Source: Ignavibacteria bacterium
Lineage (GTDB): Bacteria; Bacteroidota; Ignavibacteria; Ignavibacteriales; Melioribacteraceae
Reading direction: 5' to 3'
Length of the DNA stretch: 6,415 bases
Assembly: GCA_011049495.1 (NCBI GenBank)
Contig: DSBF01000113.1
Location: 1-6,415, forward strand
Both the position numbers and the translations under genes were made by a program. Positions 1-5,378 of this stretch are shown in pieces; the stretch's first letter is position 1; each line of letters starts with the position of its first letter. The notes beneath the pieces were generated by a model. The model did not search any database. It had not been told where the DNA came from and saw only the letters and a list, made by a program, of their open reading frames with translations.

Positions 1-669
1 ATTATCATCTTTATCCATATTGAAAACTATAATAGGCAGACTGTTTTCTTGGCATAAACTTATAGCTGTTAAATCCATTACTCTCAAATTTTTCTTAAGA
101 ACATCTATGTATGAAATAGATTCAAATTGAATAGCTTCAGGGTCTTTTTCCGGATCAGCATTATAAACACCATCAACTCTTGTTCCTTTAAGAATTGCAT
201 CAGCTTCAATTTCAACTGCACGTAACGATGCGGCTGTATCGGTACTAAAATAAGGATGACCGGTACCGGCACCAAATATTACAATTCTACCTTTTTCAAG
301 ATGACGAATAGCGCGGCGCCTTATATATGGCTCGGCTATTTCTTCCATTTTAATTGCACTCATGAGCCTTGTATACATCCCATGATTTTCGAGTGCATTT
401 TGAAGTGCGAGAGAATTAATTAATGTAGCGAGCATACCCATTTGATCGCCTGTAACTCTATCAATTCCTTGAGCACTGGCATTGAGACCTCTATAAATAT
501 TGCCTCCGCCAATAACGATACCGACTTCAACTCCGAAGTCTTTAATTTTCTTTATTTCGCGCGAAAAGAAATCAAGGACTTCGGGATCAATCCCATGTCC
601 TTTCTTTCCCATCAATGATTCACCGCTAAGTTTTAATAATATTCTTTTGTATTTTATTTTATTTTTCAT
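1..669 (-). CDS. pyrH: UMP kinase (uridylate kinase), 3' end cut by window edge
   Basis: Bacterial UMP kinase of the amino acid kinase fold, which phosphorylates UMP to UDP with ATP in the cytoplasm (de novo pyrimidine nucleotide synthesis; normally a GTP/UTP-regulated hexamer). Translating the minus strand from the ATG at 669 gives 223 codons with no stop; the family is about 235-245 residues, so roughly the last 12-20 are missing. Visible family motifs are KLSGE (13-17), the glycine loop VIGGGNIYRG (52-61), DRVTGDQMGMLAT (70-82), GAGTGHPYFSTDTAA (133-147) and KGTRVDGVYNADP (161-173, the nucleotide-binding segment). The start is chosen because KRILLKLSGE follows eight residues later, as is usual. 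No good Shine-Dalgarno site is present (upstream reads TTTCCAAAGCCT). The gene lies 59 nt after tsf, with an intrinsic terminator in the gap. frr often follows pyrH in related genomes but would be outside the window. Confidence 0.97.
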   Translation of the reverse strand, partial: MKNKIKYKRILLKLSGESLMGKKGHGIDPEVLDFFSREIKKIKDFGVEVGIVIGGGNIYRGLNASAQGIDRVTGDQMGMLATLINSLALQNALENHGMYTRLMSAIKMEEIAEPYIRRRAIRHLEKGRIVIFGAGTGHPYFSTDTAASLRAVEIEADAILKGTRVDGVYNADPEKDPEAIQFESISYIDVLKKNLRVMDLTAISLCQENSLPIIVFNMDKDDN

Positions 670-684
670 AGGCTTTGGAAATAT

Positions 685-720
685 AAAAAAAAAGGTCTTA
701 TTAAAAAATAAGACCTTTTT
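685..720 (-). terminator. Rho-independent terminator between tsf and pyrH
   Basis: A perfect inverted repeat pairs 689-702 with 707-720 (14 bp, core GGTCTTATT/AATAAGACC, loop of four bases). Read on the minus strand, the core is followed by nine consecutive T residues (693-685), the canonical intrinsic-terminator layout, beginning 8 nt after the tsf stop. It should end most rplM/rpsB-tsf transcription. Because pyrH starts only 16 nt past the T-tract on the same strand, read-through or a promoter inside tsf must supply pyrH. The stem is symmetrical, but on the plus strand only five T's follow and there is no plus-strand gene to terminate. Confidence 0.9.
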
Positions 721-728
721 GAAATGAA

Positions 729-1598
729 TTATTTATTCTCATCGCTGAGGTGAAAGCGATGGAAGAGAGTTATTTTCGCATCGGATGAATATTTTTTGTT
801 ATACTCTTTTATTAAGTCACCGATAGTTTTTGTATTATCTTTAATATACGCTTGTTCAACAAGAGTATTTTCTTCATAGTACTTTTTCAACTTGCCTTCT
901 GCAATTTTTTCAAGAATGTTTTCGGGCTTACCTTCTTTTTTGGCAACTTCACGATAAATTTCTTTTTCTTTTTCAATTACTTCCGCAGGAACATTCTCCG
1001 GAGCTATATAGTCAGGTTTCATAGCTGCAATCTGCATAGCAACATCCTTTAATATAATACTTAAATCTTCTTTACCTTCTTCCTTCACATTATCTGCTTT
1101 TACAAGAACACCTAATTTAGAACCGTGGTGTATATATCCCACAAGCACTCCGTTTTCGGAAGATTCAACTGCAAAACGGGATACTTCGATTTTCTCGCCT
1201 ATCTTTCCTATGATGTCGGTCAATGCATCTTTAAGGTTTTTCCCTTCATGTGTTAATGAAAACAACTCATCAAGATTTTTAGGGTTATGAACTTCGATTG
1301 CACTTAATATAAAATCAACAAACTGAATGAAGTCATTACTATTAGCAACAAAATCCGTTTCACAATTAACTTCGAGAATTATTCCTTTAGAATAATCATC
1401 AGAAACTTTAGTAATAACAACACCTTCATTAGCCGATCTCTCTGCTCTTTTTGCAGCAACTGATGCACCTTTTTTACGCAAGATTTCAATAGCTTTCTGG
1501 AAATCACCGTTAGCTTCGGTAAGCGCTTTTTTGCAGTCCATCATTCCTGCGCCAGTTTTTTCTCTTAATTCTTTAACCTGTGCTGCTGATATTGACAT
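729..1598 (-). CDS. tsf: Translation elongation factor Ts (EF-Ts)
   Basis: EF-Ts is the nucleotide exchange factor that releases GDP from EF-Tu during translation elongation. The 289-residue product matches the full-length bacterial form (E. coli is about 283). An N-terminal UBA-like module carries VKELREKTGAGMMDCKKAL (8-26), followed by the EF-Tu-contacting TDFVAN motif at 81-86. Further on are the dimerisation subdomain with MQIAAMKPDYI and a C-terminal helix with LVEQAYIKDNTKTIGDL. The ATG at 1598 is preceded by AAGGAT with about eight bases of spacing, and this site overlaps the TAA stop of rpsB, whose end is only 11 nt away, so translation is probably coupled. The gene is the last before a strong intrinsic terminator. 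Nothing looks truncated or unusual. Confidence 0.98.
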   Translation of the reverse strand: MSISAAQVKELREKTGAGMMDCKKALTEANGDFQKAIEILRKKGASVAAKRAERSANEGVVITKVSDDYSKGIILEVNCETDFVANSNDFIQFVDFILSAIEVHNPKNLDELFSLTHEGKNLKDALTDIIGKIGEKIEVSRFAVESSENGVLVGYIHHGSKLGVLVKADNVKEEGKEDLSIILKDVAMQIAAMKPDYIAPENVPAEVIEKEKEIYREVAKKEGKPENILEKIAEGKLKKYYEENTLVEQAYIKDNTKTIGDLIKEYNKKYSSDAKITLFHRFHLSDENK

Positions 1599-1609
1599 TT
1601 TATTTATCC

Positions 1610-2560
1610 TTATTTTTTCTCAGTTTCGGTTTCTTCGGATTTACCTTTGTCTTCTTCAGTTTTTACTTCTTCTTGATTTGGCTTTTGGTCTACAGATTGA
1701 GTATTGGTTTCCGTTTCAACTTTTTCCGGTTCTTTTTTATCTATCTTTTTTTCTTCTTTTGTTTCAAGATTTACTTTTCTGATTTTTCCTTTTCTTGGTT
1801 TTTTCTTTTCTTCACTTTCTTCCGATACTTTCTTCTGTCTTTCTCTTTCTGCATTCTCTTCAGCTTTCAATTCTTTAGCTTTCTGGCTACCTTCAATTAT
1901 TGCATCTGCTATTTCTTTTGTAATTAATTCAACTGTACTAACTGCGTCATCGTTAGCAGGGATAATATAATCAATCGGATCAGGGTCACAATTAGTATCC
2001 ACGATTGCAAAAATCGGAATATTCAATCTCAACGCTTCGTTTATAGCAATAGATTCTTTTTTAATATCTACTATAAAAATAGCACCCGGAACTCTGCCCA
2101 TATTCTCCACACCATCGAGTACTTTTCTTAATTTATCGCGTTCTCTTGAAAGATGAAGTGTTTCTTTCTTTGTAATCTTTTCAAATGTTCCATCAGTTTC
2201 CATCTTTTCAATATTCTGAAGTCTCTTAATACTTTTTCTAATAGTACTATAGTTAGTAAGCATACCGCCAAGCCATCTTTCACTTACCCAGTGACTACCA
2301 GATCTTTTAGCTTGTTCAGCGATTACTCCTTTAGCTTGTTTTTTTGTTCCAACAAAAAGAAAGTTATGACCTTTTGCAGCGACTTCATAAGCGGCTTTAG
2401 CAGCTTCTTCAACTTTTTGCTGTGTTTTCTTTAAATCAATTATATGAATCCCTTTTTTCTCCATGAAAATGTAGGGTTTCATTTTAGGGTTCCAACGACG
2501 TGTAAGGTGCCCGAAATGTGCACCGGCTTCGATAAGCTTAGTTAATTCTAACTTAGACAT
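1610..2560 (-). CDS. rpsB: 30S ribosomal protein S2 with a long charged C-terminal extension
   Basis: S2 binds late to the 30S head-body junction near S1 and is essential for initiation. The 316-residue protein starts MSKLELTKLIEAGAHFGH, then RRWNPKMKPYIF (21-32), GTKKQAKGVI (71-80), WLGGMLTN (96-103), a coiled-coil segment around 105-150, PGAIFIVDI (158-166) and IVDTNCDPDPIDYIIPANDDA (187-206, universally conserved). The S2 core ends near residue 225; the remaining ~90 residues are low-complexity and dominated by Glu and Lys with no aromatic, His or Cys, whereas typical S2 is 230-260 residues. The ATG at 2560 is chosen over an in-frame GTG at 2626 because AGGAG sits five bases upstream and the family N-terminus begins here. 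tsf follows after 11 nt. The frame is intact, so the tail is real coding sequence. Confidence 0.97.
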   Translation of the reverse strand: MSKLELTKLIEAGAHFGHLTRRWNPKMKPYIFMEKKGIHIIDLKKTQQKVEEAAKAAYEVAAKGHNFLFVGTKKQAKGVIAEQAKRSGSHWVSERWLGGMLTNYSTIRKSIKRLQNIEKMETDGTFEKITKKETLHLSRERDKLRKVLDGVENMGRVPGAIFIVDIKKESIAINEALRLNIPIFAIVDTNCDPDPIDYIIPANDDAVSTVELITKEIADAIIEGSQKAKELKAEENAERERQKKVSEESEEKKKPRKGKIRKVNLETKEEKKIDKKEPEKVETETNTQSVDQKPNQEEVKTEEDKGKSEETETEKK

Positions 2561-2673
2561 GATTACTCCTGTTTTTCTTCTATTCTCTTCAACTCCGCCT
2601 TTAATCCCGTTTTCAGGTCGAGACACAGGGGGCAGATCCGAGAATATGAATATTGTTAATTAATAAATAAAAA
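2561..2673 (-). promoter_or_regulatory. Long rpsI-rpsB intercistronic leader, possible structured regulatory RNA
   Basis: The gap between rpsI and rpsB is 113 nt, against 11-12 nt at the other two junctions of this cluster. Its first third is nearly pure A/T; the middle (about 2594-2640) is strikingly GC-rich for this genome; the last 30 nt are purine-rich up to the AGGAG. By eye, UCUGCC (2636-2631) can pair with GGCGGA (2599-2594) with one G-U pair, and CCC (2630-2628) with GGG (2608-2606), giving a nine-pair hairpin with a bulged AUUAAA on the 3' side. S2 is known to repress rpsB-tsf in E. coli through the rpsB leader; a similar role here is inference. No convincing promoter was found: TATTCT at 2642-2647 has no good -35 partner. 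Confidence 0.4.
2566..2570 (-). promoter_or_regulatory. Ribosome binding site deciding the rpsB start
   Basis: AGGAG on the minus strand, five bases before the ATG at 2560. It fixes this ATG as the rpsB start, since the upstream in-frame GTG at 2626 would add 22 residues not expected for S2 and has no comparable site before it. Confidence 0.85.
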
Positions 2674-3060
2674 TTATCGCTTAGAGAACTGGAATCTTTT
2701 ACGAGCTTTAGGACGACCGTATTTCTTACGTTCAACCATTCGCGGATCTCTTCTTAATAATCCTTCGGCTTTTAGAGCCGGTCTAAAATCAGGGTTAATA
2801 CTTTCAAGTGCTCTTGCTATTCCGAGTCTAATAGCTTCAGATTGACCGGAAACACCGCCGCCGCTTACATTCACATATACATCGTATTTTCCGGCAGTTT
2901 CGGTAACTTTGAAAGGAAGGATTACGTCATCGCGATTATCTTTCAGCGGGAAGTAATTCTCAAATTCTCTTTTGTTGATTGTAACTTTTCCGTTGCCGCT
3001 TCTTAAAAATACACGGGCAGTTGCATTTTTTCTTCGTCCAACAAATATTTTATCTGTCAT
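2674..3060 (-). CDS. rpsI: 30S ribosomal protein S9
   Basis: S9 sits in the 30S head and its C-terminal tail reaches the P-site tRNA. The 128-residue length is typical. Visible motifs are the N-terminal GRRKNATARV (8-17), GNGKVTIN (22-29), the Gly-rich VSGGGVSGQSEAIRLGIARAL (65-85), LLRRDPRMVERKKYGRPKARK toward the end, and the basic terminal KRFQFSKR, whose final Lys-Arg is the conserved tRNA-contacting end. The ATG at 3060 is preceded by AAGG that overlaps the rplM stop; the two genes are separated by 12 nt. L13 and S9 are paired in most bacteria, so the context agrees fully. A 113-nt gap follows before rpsB. Confidence 0.98.
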   Translation of the reverse strand: MTDKIFVGRRKNATARVFLRSGNGKVTINKREFENYFPLKDNRDDVILPFKVTETAGKYDVYVNVSGGGVSGQSEAIRLGIARALESINPDFRPALKAEGLLRRDPRMVERKKYGRPKARKRFQFSKR

Positions 3061-3072
3061 TAAATCTACCTT

Positions 3073-3513
3073 TTATAAACTTAATAATTCAGGTTTTTGT
3101 GCTGCATGAGGATGATCTGCACCAACATAAACTTTTAATTTTGATCCTAATTTTCTTCCAAGTTTATTTTTCGGAAGCATCCCTTTTACTGCAAATTCAA
3201 CAATACATTCGGGATGATTATCTTTCATTTGCTGATAAGTCAACAATTTGACACCACCAGGGTAACCGGAATGTCTAAAATAAGTTTTCAATAATTCACG
3301 TTTCCCGGTCATTTTCACTTTATCTGCGTTAACTATAACTACAAAATCACCGGTATCCATATTGGGAGTGAAAGAAGGTTTGTGTTTTCCTCTAATAACA
3401 CTTGCGACTTTAGTTGCTAATCTGCCTAAAACCTGATCGGTAGCATCAACTACATACCATTTTCTATCAGCTTCTTCGGTTTTAACAAACCTTGTAATTT
3501 TTTCCTGTTTCAA
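3073..3513 (-). CDS. rplM: 50S ribosomal protein L13, TTG start
   Basis: L13 is an early-assembling 50S protein that binds 23S rRNA. The 146-residue product shows KWYVVDATDQVLGRLATKVA (18-37), the RNA-binding GKHKPSFTPNMDTGDFVVIVNA (42-63), KMTGKR (67-72), YFRHSGYPGG (78-87) and the VKGMLPKNKLGRK signature (109-121). The start is TTG at 3513: no ATG or GTG lies in a suitable place, and GGAGG stands seven bases upstream. The short extension before KWYVVDA (about 17 residues) is normal for this lineage group. It is the first gene of the ribosomal cluster, driven by a near-consensus sigma-70 promoter 40-68 nt upstream, giving a leader of only about 31-34 nt. Confidence 0.97.
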   Translation of the reverse strand: MKQEKITRFVKTEEADRKWYVVDATDQVLGRLATKVASVIRGKHKPSFTPNMDTGDFVVIVNADKVKMTGKRELLKTYFRHSGYPGGVKLLTYQQMKDNHPECIVEFAVKGMLPKNKLGRKLGSKLKVYVGADHPHAAQKPELLSL

Positions 3514-3519
3514 AACAAA

Positions 3520-3525
3520 TCCTCC
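3520..3525 (-). promoter_or_regulatory. Ribosome binding site supporting the rplM TTG start
   Basis: GGAGGA on the minus strand, with the GGAGG core seven bases before TTG at 3513. This perfect anti-Shine-Dalgarno match at ideal spacing is the main reason to accept the rare start codon. Confidence 0.85.
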
Positions 3526-3552
3526 GTTAAAGAGATTTTTATATAGCTTGTA

Positions 3553-3581
3553 AATATATTTGGATTCTTTAGGAAAGTCAA
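3553..3581 (-). promoter_or_regulatory. Sigma-70-type promoter of the rplM cluster
   Basis: On the minus strand, TTGACT (3581-3576) is separated by exactly 17 bp from TATATT (3558-3553): five of six matches in each hexamer. Transcription would begin near 3547-3544, giving a 31-34 nt leader with the GGAGG site. The promoter lies wholly in the 101-bp gap after the upstream lipoprotein gene, so the ribosomal cluster can be transcribed on its own. The -33/-7 (TTTG/TAnnTTTG) promoter form of Bacteroidia is not what is seen here. Confidence 0.8.
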
Positions 3582-3613
3582 GATTTCAATTAAAGTAGAA
3601 ATTCAAAATTTAG

Positions 3614-3635
3614 TTTATTCCGAATAAGGAATAAA
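3614..3635 (-). terminator. Possible weak terminator at the end of the lipoprotein gene
   Basis: A perfect 8-bp inverted repeat, TTTATTCC/GGAATAAA, with a six-base loop overlaps the stop codon of the lipoprotein gene. On the minus strand it is followed by CTAAATTTTG, only a poor U-tract, and the stem has just two G-C pairs, so termination would be weak. It may instead be a chance palindrome in AT-rich sequence. Confidence 0.3.
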
Positions 3636-4646
3636 GCCCAAAATTGTACGGGGAAACATATCTGTTGCCACTAAAAAGCCGATTTCATCTAATTTTACTA
3701 ACCCTTCCCAATTTCTACTTCCACGGTTAGAATTTAATTGAATATAAATCGGTGGTTGATCGGCAAATTGTATTTCGTTATTGCTAATTTTCAATTTCAC
3801 CAATCTTTCTACTGTTTGGGAATTTTGATGAGATTTTCCAATTCCGTATTTATCAAAAAGTGCATCATTCTGCGGTTTGATATAATTAATTTCGCCTGTC
3901 CATAAATAATTGATTACCCAAAACGTACTATCTTTTTCGATTTCGGTTGCATCGGTAACGCGGTATTCAATATTCGGCAATGAAATTTCCGAACGACTTG
4001 AAAGTTCTGATGAAAAAAGATTTGCTTTAGGATTTTCAATTAAATTAATTCCATTTACTTCATTTATGACAAGAATTTTATCTTCAAACAATGTTATTGT
4101 TTCGGCAGTAAGATTCGGAAGTTTTGTTGGAATTTCAATTTCCTGCAGAGTAGCTGCTTCAAGTGTAACTGAATTATTTGCGAAATCAATCTCCCCTTTT
4201 ACAACAAATGCATTAGAATTTCTGTACGATTCAAAAATAATATATACATCATTATCATTAAAAATTATTCCCTCATATCCGGAACCCCAGCGATTAAATT
4301 GTTCTAATCCATCAGCGAATAGTTTGAGCCTCGCAGGTTTTAAGGGAGTTTGAGATTTGGATTGAAGATGATAAATAATTTTTGATTTGGGAATATAAAA
4401 AAGCGAACCGCTTAGTCCGTCACCAAATTTAAAAGGAAACTGCGGCAGTAAAATTAAATAATCTCTATACCAGGCAAGACCTGAAATTTCCGATTCTCGA
4501 TGCGCTATTTCCCCTTCTAATTTTATTTCCTTAAACTGAATTTCGGAGATTGGCTTATATTGACTTCTATCATCAATTTGAAAATCAATTTGCTCGGTAC
4601 ATGAAAGCAAGAATAAAAATAATACTGCCGCAATAATTTTTTTCAA
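3615..4646 (-). CDS. Probable lipoprotein with beta-propeller-like repeats, function unknown
   Basis: The 343-residue product begins MKKIIAAVLFLFLLSC, a short lipoprotein signal with a lipobox ending at Cys16, so the mature protein is probably lipid-anchored outside the cytoplasm. The rest has five similar segments, each a Glu-containing turn followed by a short hydrophobic strand: ESEISGLAW (51-59), GYEGIIF (123-129), NLTAETI (178-184), VTDATEI (229-235) and NWEGLVK (312-318). This is blade-like and recalls the 'esterase-like activity of phytase' or SdiA-regulated beta-propeller families, but I cannot assign either from sequence alone. The start is TTG at 4646, immediately after the TAA of the preceding gene with no gap; GGTGGG about six bases upstream is a modest ribosome site, so translation is probably coupled. 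No catalytic motif was recognised. Confidence 0.85.
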   Translation of the reverse strand: MKKIIAAVLFLFLLSCTEQIDFQIDDRSQYKPISEIQFKEIKLEGEIAHRESEISGLAWYRDYLILLPQFPFKFGDGLSGSLFYIPKSKIIYHLQSKSQTPLKPARLKLFADGLEQFNRWGSGYEGIIFNDNDVYIIFESYRNSNAFVVKGEIDFANNSVTLEAATLQEIEIPTKLPNLTAETITLFEDKILVINEVNGINLIENPKANLFSSELSSRSEISLPNIEYRVTDATEIEKDSTFWVINYLWTGEINYIKPQNDALFDKYGIGKSHQNSQTVERLVKLKISNNEIQFADQPPIYIQLNSNRGSRNWEGLVKLDEIGFLVATDMFPRTILGFIPYSE

Positions 4647-5276
4647 TTAAAACCCACCCGGCATACTAAACTTTTGATAATTGCTCGGTATCTCAAACAT
4701 GTTTGAAGGGACATTTTGTTCTTTAATTTCTACAACTTCCATTCTTCCATCAACTTTCCCGGCTTTATCACGAGCAATAATTAACATCGGGAAAAATCCT
4801 CCTGATGAAAGATCTTTATACCATTTCGGCATATCTTGTTGTCCCATTGGTGTTGACATAAAAATGAATTCACCTAAACCTTTTGCAGCCCAAACTTCTG
4901 TCGTGTGTTCTTCATCTTCAAAAATCCATTTCTCAGACGTATAACCAAGAATGTCTTTTGTTTCACCCGTTTTAACAGGTTCTTTGAAGTTTTCTTCCTC
5001 TGCTTCAATATCTTCATATTCATCCATGTTAAATTCCATGTACATATTTTGCTGTGGCATCAGCATAAAAGTTTTCCCATCCTTAAAAAGAACAGCACCG
5101 CCCATTGCACCTTCCATCTCAGGTTCCATTCTCACACTTTCACCTTTCTTAAAATATTTCATGAACATAGTTTCATCTTCGCTTTCCATTTTGTATTTAA
5201 CGAATCCTTCAAACCCTTGCCCCGAAATAATTATCGAAAATAATAAGAGAGCGAGTATAATTTTTACTAATTTCAT
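4647..5276 (-). CDS. Secreted methionine-rich protein, DUF4412-like
   Basis: The 209-residue product starts with a classical export signal (MKLVK, then a hydrophobic run to about Ile17, likely cleaved after Gly19 in ISG-QGFEG) and has no cysteine, so it is a soluble periplasmic or outer-membrane-associated protein rather than a lipoprotein. The mature part opens with FEGFVKYKM, then a stretch with eleven Met between residues 30 and 84, including FMLMPQQNMYMEFNM, and later GYTSEKW and TTEVWAAKGLGEF. This pattern fits the DUF4412 family, whose function is unknown. The ATG at 5276 has GGAGG four bases upstream. The stop abuts the TTG of the lipoprotein gene, so the two are almost certainly one transcription unit. 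The family call rests on recalled motif resemblance, not a search. Confidence 0.88.
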   Translation of the reverse strand: MKLVKIILALLLFSIIISGQGFEGFVKYKMESEDETMFMKYFKKGESVRMEPEMEGAMGGAVLFKDGKTFMLMPQQNMYMEFNMDEYEDIEAEEENFKEPVKTGETKDILGYTSEKWIFEDEEHTTEVWAAKGLGEFIFMSTPMGQQDMPKWYKDLSSGGFFPMLIIARDKAGKVDGRMEVVEIKEQNVPSNMFEIPSNYQKFSMPGGF

Positions 5277-5378
5277 TTTTCCTCCATTAGTTTGTAGATT
5301 TTAATATATAAAAAAGAATACTTATAGAAAAATTAAATACAAACTTTGTGCTCTCAGCAACATAAAAAAGGATATAGA
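5277..5378 (-). promoter_or_regulatory. Divergent intergenic region with candidate promoters for both directions
   Basis: This 102-bp AT-rich gap separates the minus-strand envelope pair from the plus-strand epimerase, so promoters for both must lie here or inside the coding regions. For the minus strand, TATATT (5308-5303) is a plausible -10, but the hexamer 17 bp upstream, TTTTCT, matches the -35 consensus at only three positions. For the plus strand TATAGA (5323-5328) is a weak -10 candidate with a poor -35. Ribosome sites are clear: GGAGG (5285-5281, minus) and AAGGAT (5368-5373, plus, about six bases before ATG). Confidence 0.4.
5289..5345. repeat. Inverted repeat in the divergent intergenic region
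   Basis: AGTTTGTA (5289-5296) is matched exactly in reverse complement by TACAAACT (5338-5345); after a three-base insertion (GAT) the left arm continues TTTAAT (5300-5305), matching ATTAAA (5332-5337). The arms bracket the predicted promoter elements of both directions, as a repressor operator or loop could, but AT-rich sequence produces such matches by chance fairly often. Confidence 0.35.

Noticed and set aside
500..727. Plus-strand 75-codon open frame over pyrH and the terminator
   Set aside because: Antisense to conserved pyrH sequence and passing through the terminator hairpin; no family resemblance.
1531..1970. Several overlapping plus-strand open frames rich in Phe, Leu and Ser, looking like membrane proteins
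   Set aside because: They are mirror images of the Glu/Lys codons of the S2 tail and start of tsf: antisense GAA/AAA reads as TTC/TTT. No ribosome sites, and they lie antisense to well-supported genes.
2561..2626. In-frame upstream extension of rpsB from a GTG, adding 22 residues
   Set aside because: The added residues do not resemble any S2 N-terminus, the GTG lacks a ribosome site, and AGGAG stands five bases before the ATG at 2560.
2594..2640. GC-rich patch before rpsB as a tRNA or tRNA remnant
   Set aside because: No acceptor stem, anticodon arm or T-arm could be assembled; only a single hairpin is plausible.
3910..4353. Plus-strand 147-codon open frame inside the lipoprotein gene
   Set aside because: Antisense to a gene with a convincing lipoprotein signal and internal repeats; composition is Ser/Ile-rich as expected for a shadow frame.
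4681..5304. Three plus-strand open frames opposite the DUF4412-like gene
   Set aside because: Shadows of the Met/Glu-rich coding strand, without ribosome sites or recognisable domains.
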